Part shown: in pieces, positions 5,228-6,028 of the stretch
Layout: every line of letters begins with the position of its first letter
How positions within the stretch are numbered: position 1 is the first letter of the stretch
Translations under genes and position numbers: made by a program
Assembly: GCA_964495465.1 (NCBI GenBank)
Contig: CAZBWE010000115.1
Coordinates: 1 to 6,028, forward strand
Reading direction: 5' to 3'
Source of the DNA: CAZBWE01 sp964495465
GTDB lineage: Bacteria > Planctomycetota > Phycisphaerae > Sedimentisphaerales > Anaerobacaceae
DNA length: 6,028 nt
The notes under the pieces: model-generated
Seen by the model: only the letters and a program-made list of their open reading frames with translations
What the model was told of the DNA's origin: nothing
The model's database searches: none

Positions 5228-6028
5228 AGGAGAAGATTTGGTTGAGTGGCCGAGGGGAAAGCTGAATTTTTCAAATGGCTGCATAGTGATGGGCGTATTA
5301 AATGTGACGCCGGATTCCTTCAGCGATGGCGGAAAATTCTTCGATACTGATAAAGCCATCAAGCATGGGTTACAAATGGCTGCTGATGGGGCTGCGATTA
5401 TAGATGTAGGCGGCGAATCTACCAGACCGGGCGCTGAGCCAATTTCTATCGAAGAGCAGATAAAACGAGTAATACCAGTGATAGAGGCACTTGCCAACAA
5501 AATAAACATTCCGATTAGCATCGATACCTACAATTACGAAGTTACTAAAGCTGCATTGAATGCCGGAGCCGCAATGCTAAACGATATAACTGCTTTAAGC
5601 GACGAACGGATGGGAAAACTTGCAGCAGAGCAGCAAGTACCTGTTGTGTTGATGCACATGCAGGGCACACCCGCAACAATGCAGGCAGAACCAAAATACG
5701 AAGACGTAGTAAGTGAAGTTTTAGAGTTTCTGTCGAAGCAAGCAAAAAGAGCGGAGAAATTCGGCATACCCAAAGAGCGAATTTTTATTGACCCGGGGAT
5801 CGGGTTTGGCAAGACGTTAGAGCATAACCTTGAGCTTCTCAGAAATATCCATAAATTTGTAGCTACCGGCTATCGTGTTTGTATCGGGACGAGCCGTAAG
5901 AGCTTTGTCGGCAAACTCACCGGCAAAGAAAATCCAGCAAATCGGATATTCGGCACCGCTGCAACGGTTGCTCTATGTGTGGCGGCAGGAGTATCGATAG
6001 TCCGCGTCCACGACGTAGCTGAAATGGT
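5214..6028 (+). CDS. folP: Dihydropteroate synthase (partial, 3' end beyond window)
   Basis: This enzyme condenses 6-hydroxymethyl-7,8-dihydropterin pyrophosphate with p-aminobenzoate to make dihydropteroate in folate synthesis, and is the sulfonamide target. All signature blocks are present, numbered from ATG 5214: MGVLNVTPDSFSDGG (26-40), IDVGGESTRPGA (63-74), ISIDTY (101-106), LNDITAL (122-128), VLMHMQGTP (145-153), FIDPGIGFGKTLEHN (191-205), IGTSRKSF (224-231) and RVHDV (264-268). The frame stays open to the last base with 271 codons, so only a short C-terminal stretch should be missing. Two starts are plausible: ATG 5214, with AAGG 6 bases upstream and a 14-base overlap with pdxB, or TTG 5238, with a better AGGAG (5228-5232) 5 bases upstream and a 10-base gap. 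Both imply tight coupling to pdxB. Replacements in the sulfonamide-contact loops are not evident. Confidence 0.95.
   Translation, partial: MGKVRGEDLVEWPRGKLNFSNGCIVMGVLNVTPDSFSDGGKFFDTDKAIKHGLQMAADGAAIIDVGGESTRPGAEPISIEEQIKRVIPVIEALANKINIPISIDTYNYEVTKAALNAGAAMLNDITALSDERMGKLAAEQQVPVVLMHMQGTPATMQAEPKYEDVVSEVLEFLSKQAKRAEKFGIPKERIFIDPGIGFGKTLEHNLELLRNIHKFVATGYRVCIGTSRKSFVGKLTGKENPANRIFGTAATVALCVAAGVSIVRVHDVAEM

Overview
The window looks like chromosome from an uncultured anaerobic or facultative bacterium of moderate G+C. Pointers are an AmmeMemoRadiSam radical SAM enzyme, a DUF134 regulator, an Mrp-type Fe-S carrier remnant, a DsrE sulfur-relay remnant and a small CxxC zinc-ribbon remnant, a gene set typical of anaerobes. 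PdxB beside FolP would suit several phyla (Planctomycetota/Phycisphaerae is my best guess, not shown by the data).

Left end (1-1279): the first 49 bases appear to be the 5' end of a leftward gene with a good ribosome binding site. An AT-rich divergent intergenic stretch follows, then a nested inverted-repeat element (about 132-225) ending only 17 bases before an intact radical SAM gene, amrS (242-1279, +).

Middle (1282-3912, minus strand): one leftward gene string, read from right to left. It starts with a promoter overlapped by a 24-bp near-perfect palindrome. Next come a broken glycine-rich zinc-ribbon gene (start codon ACG, two in-frame stops), the C-terminal half of a DsrE-like protein, an intact ABC-2 exporter pair (ATPase and permease), an internal fragment of an Mrp/NBP35 ATPase, and a DUF134 HTH gene. 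An in-frame glycine/arginine-rich tail follows the DUF134 stop codon. Zinc ribbon, DsrE, Mrp and DUF134 look like members of one ancestral sulfur/Fe-S or metal-cofactor cluster that is decaying, while the ABC pair in the middle is kept. DUF134 is the likely local regulator and the palindrome a candidate operator.

Right end (4058-6028, +): pdxB (erythronate-4-phosphate dehydrogenase, vitamin B6 synthesis) is coupled to folP (dihydropteroate synthase, folate synthesis), which runs off the window a few residues before its expected end. These two are ordinary, intact housekeeping genes.

No tRNA, rRNA, CRISPR array, transposase or phage gene was seen. The most interesting part is the eroded minus-strand cluster with its palindrome. 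I do not see a wholly new system of intact genes.
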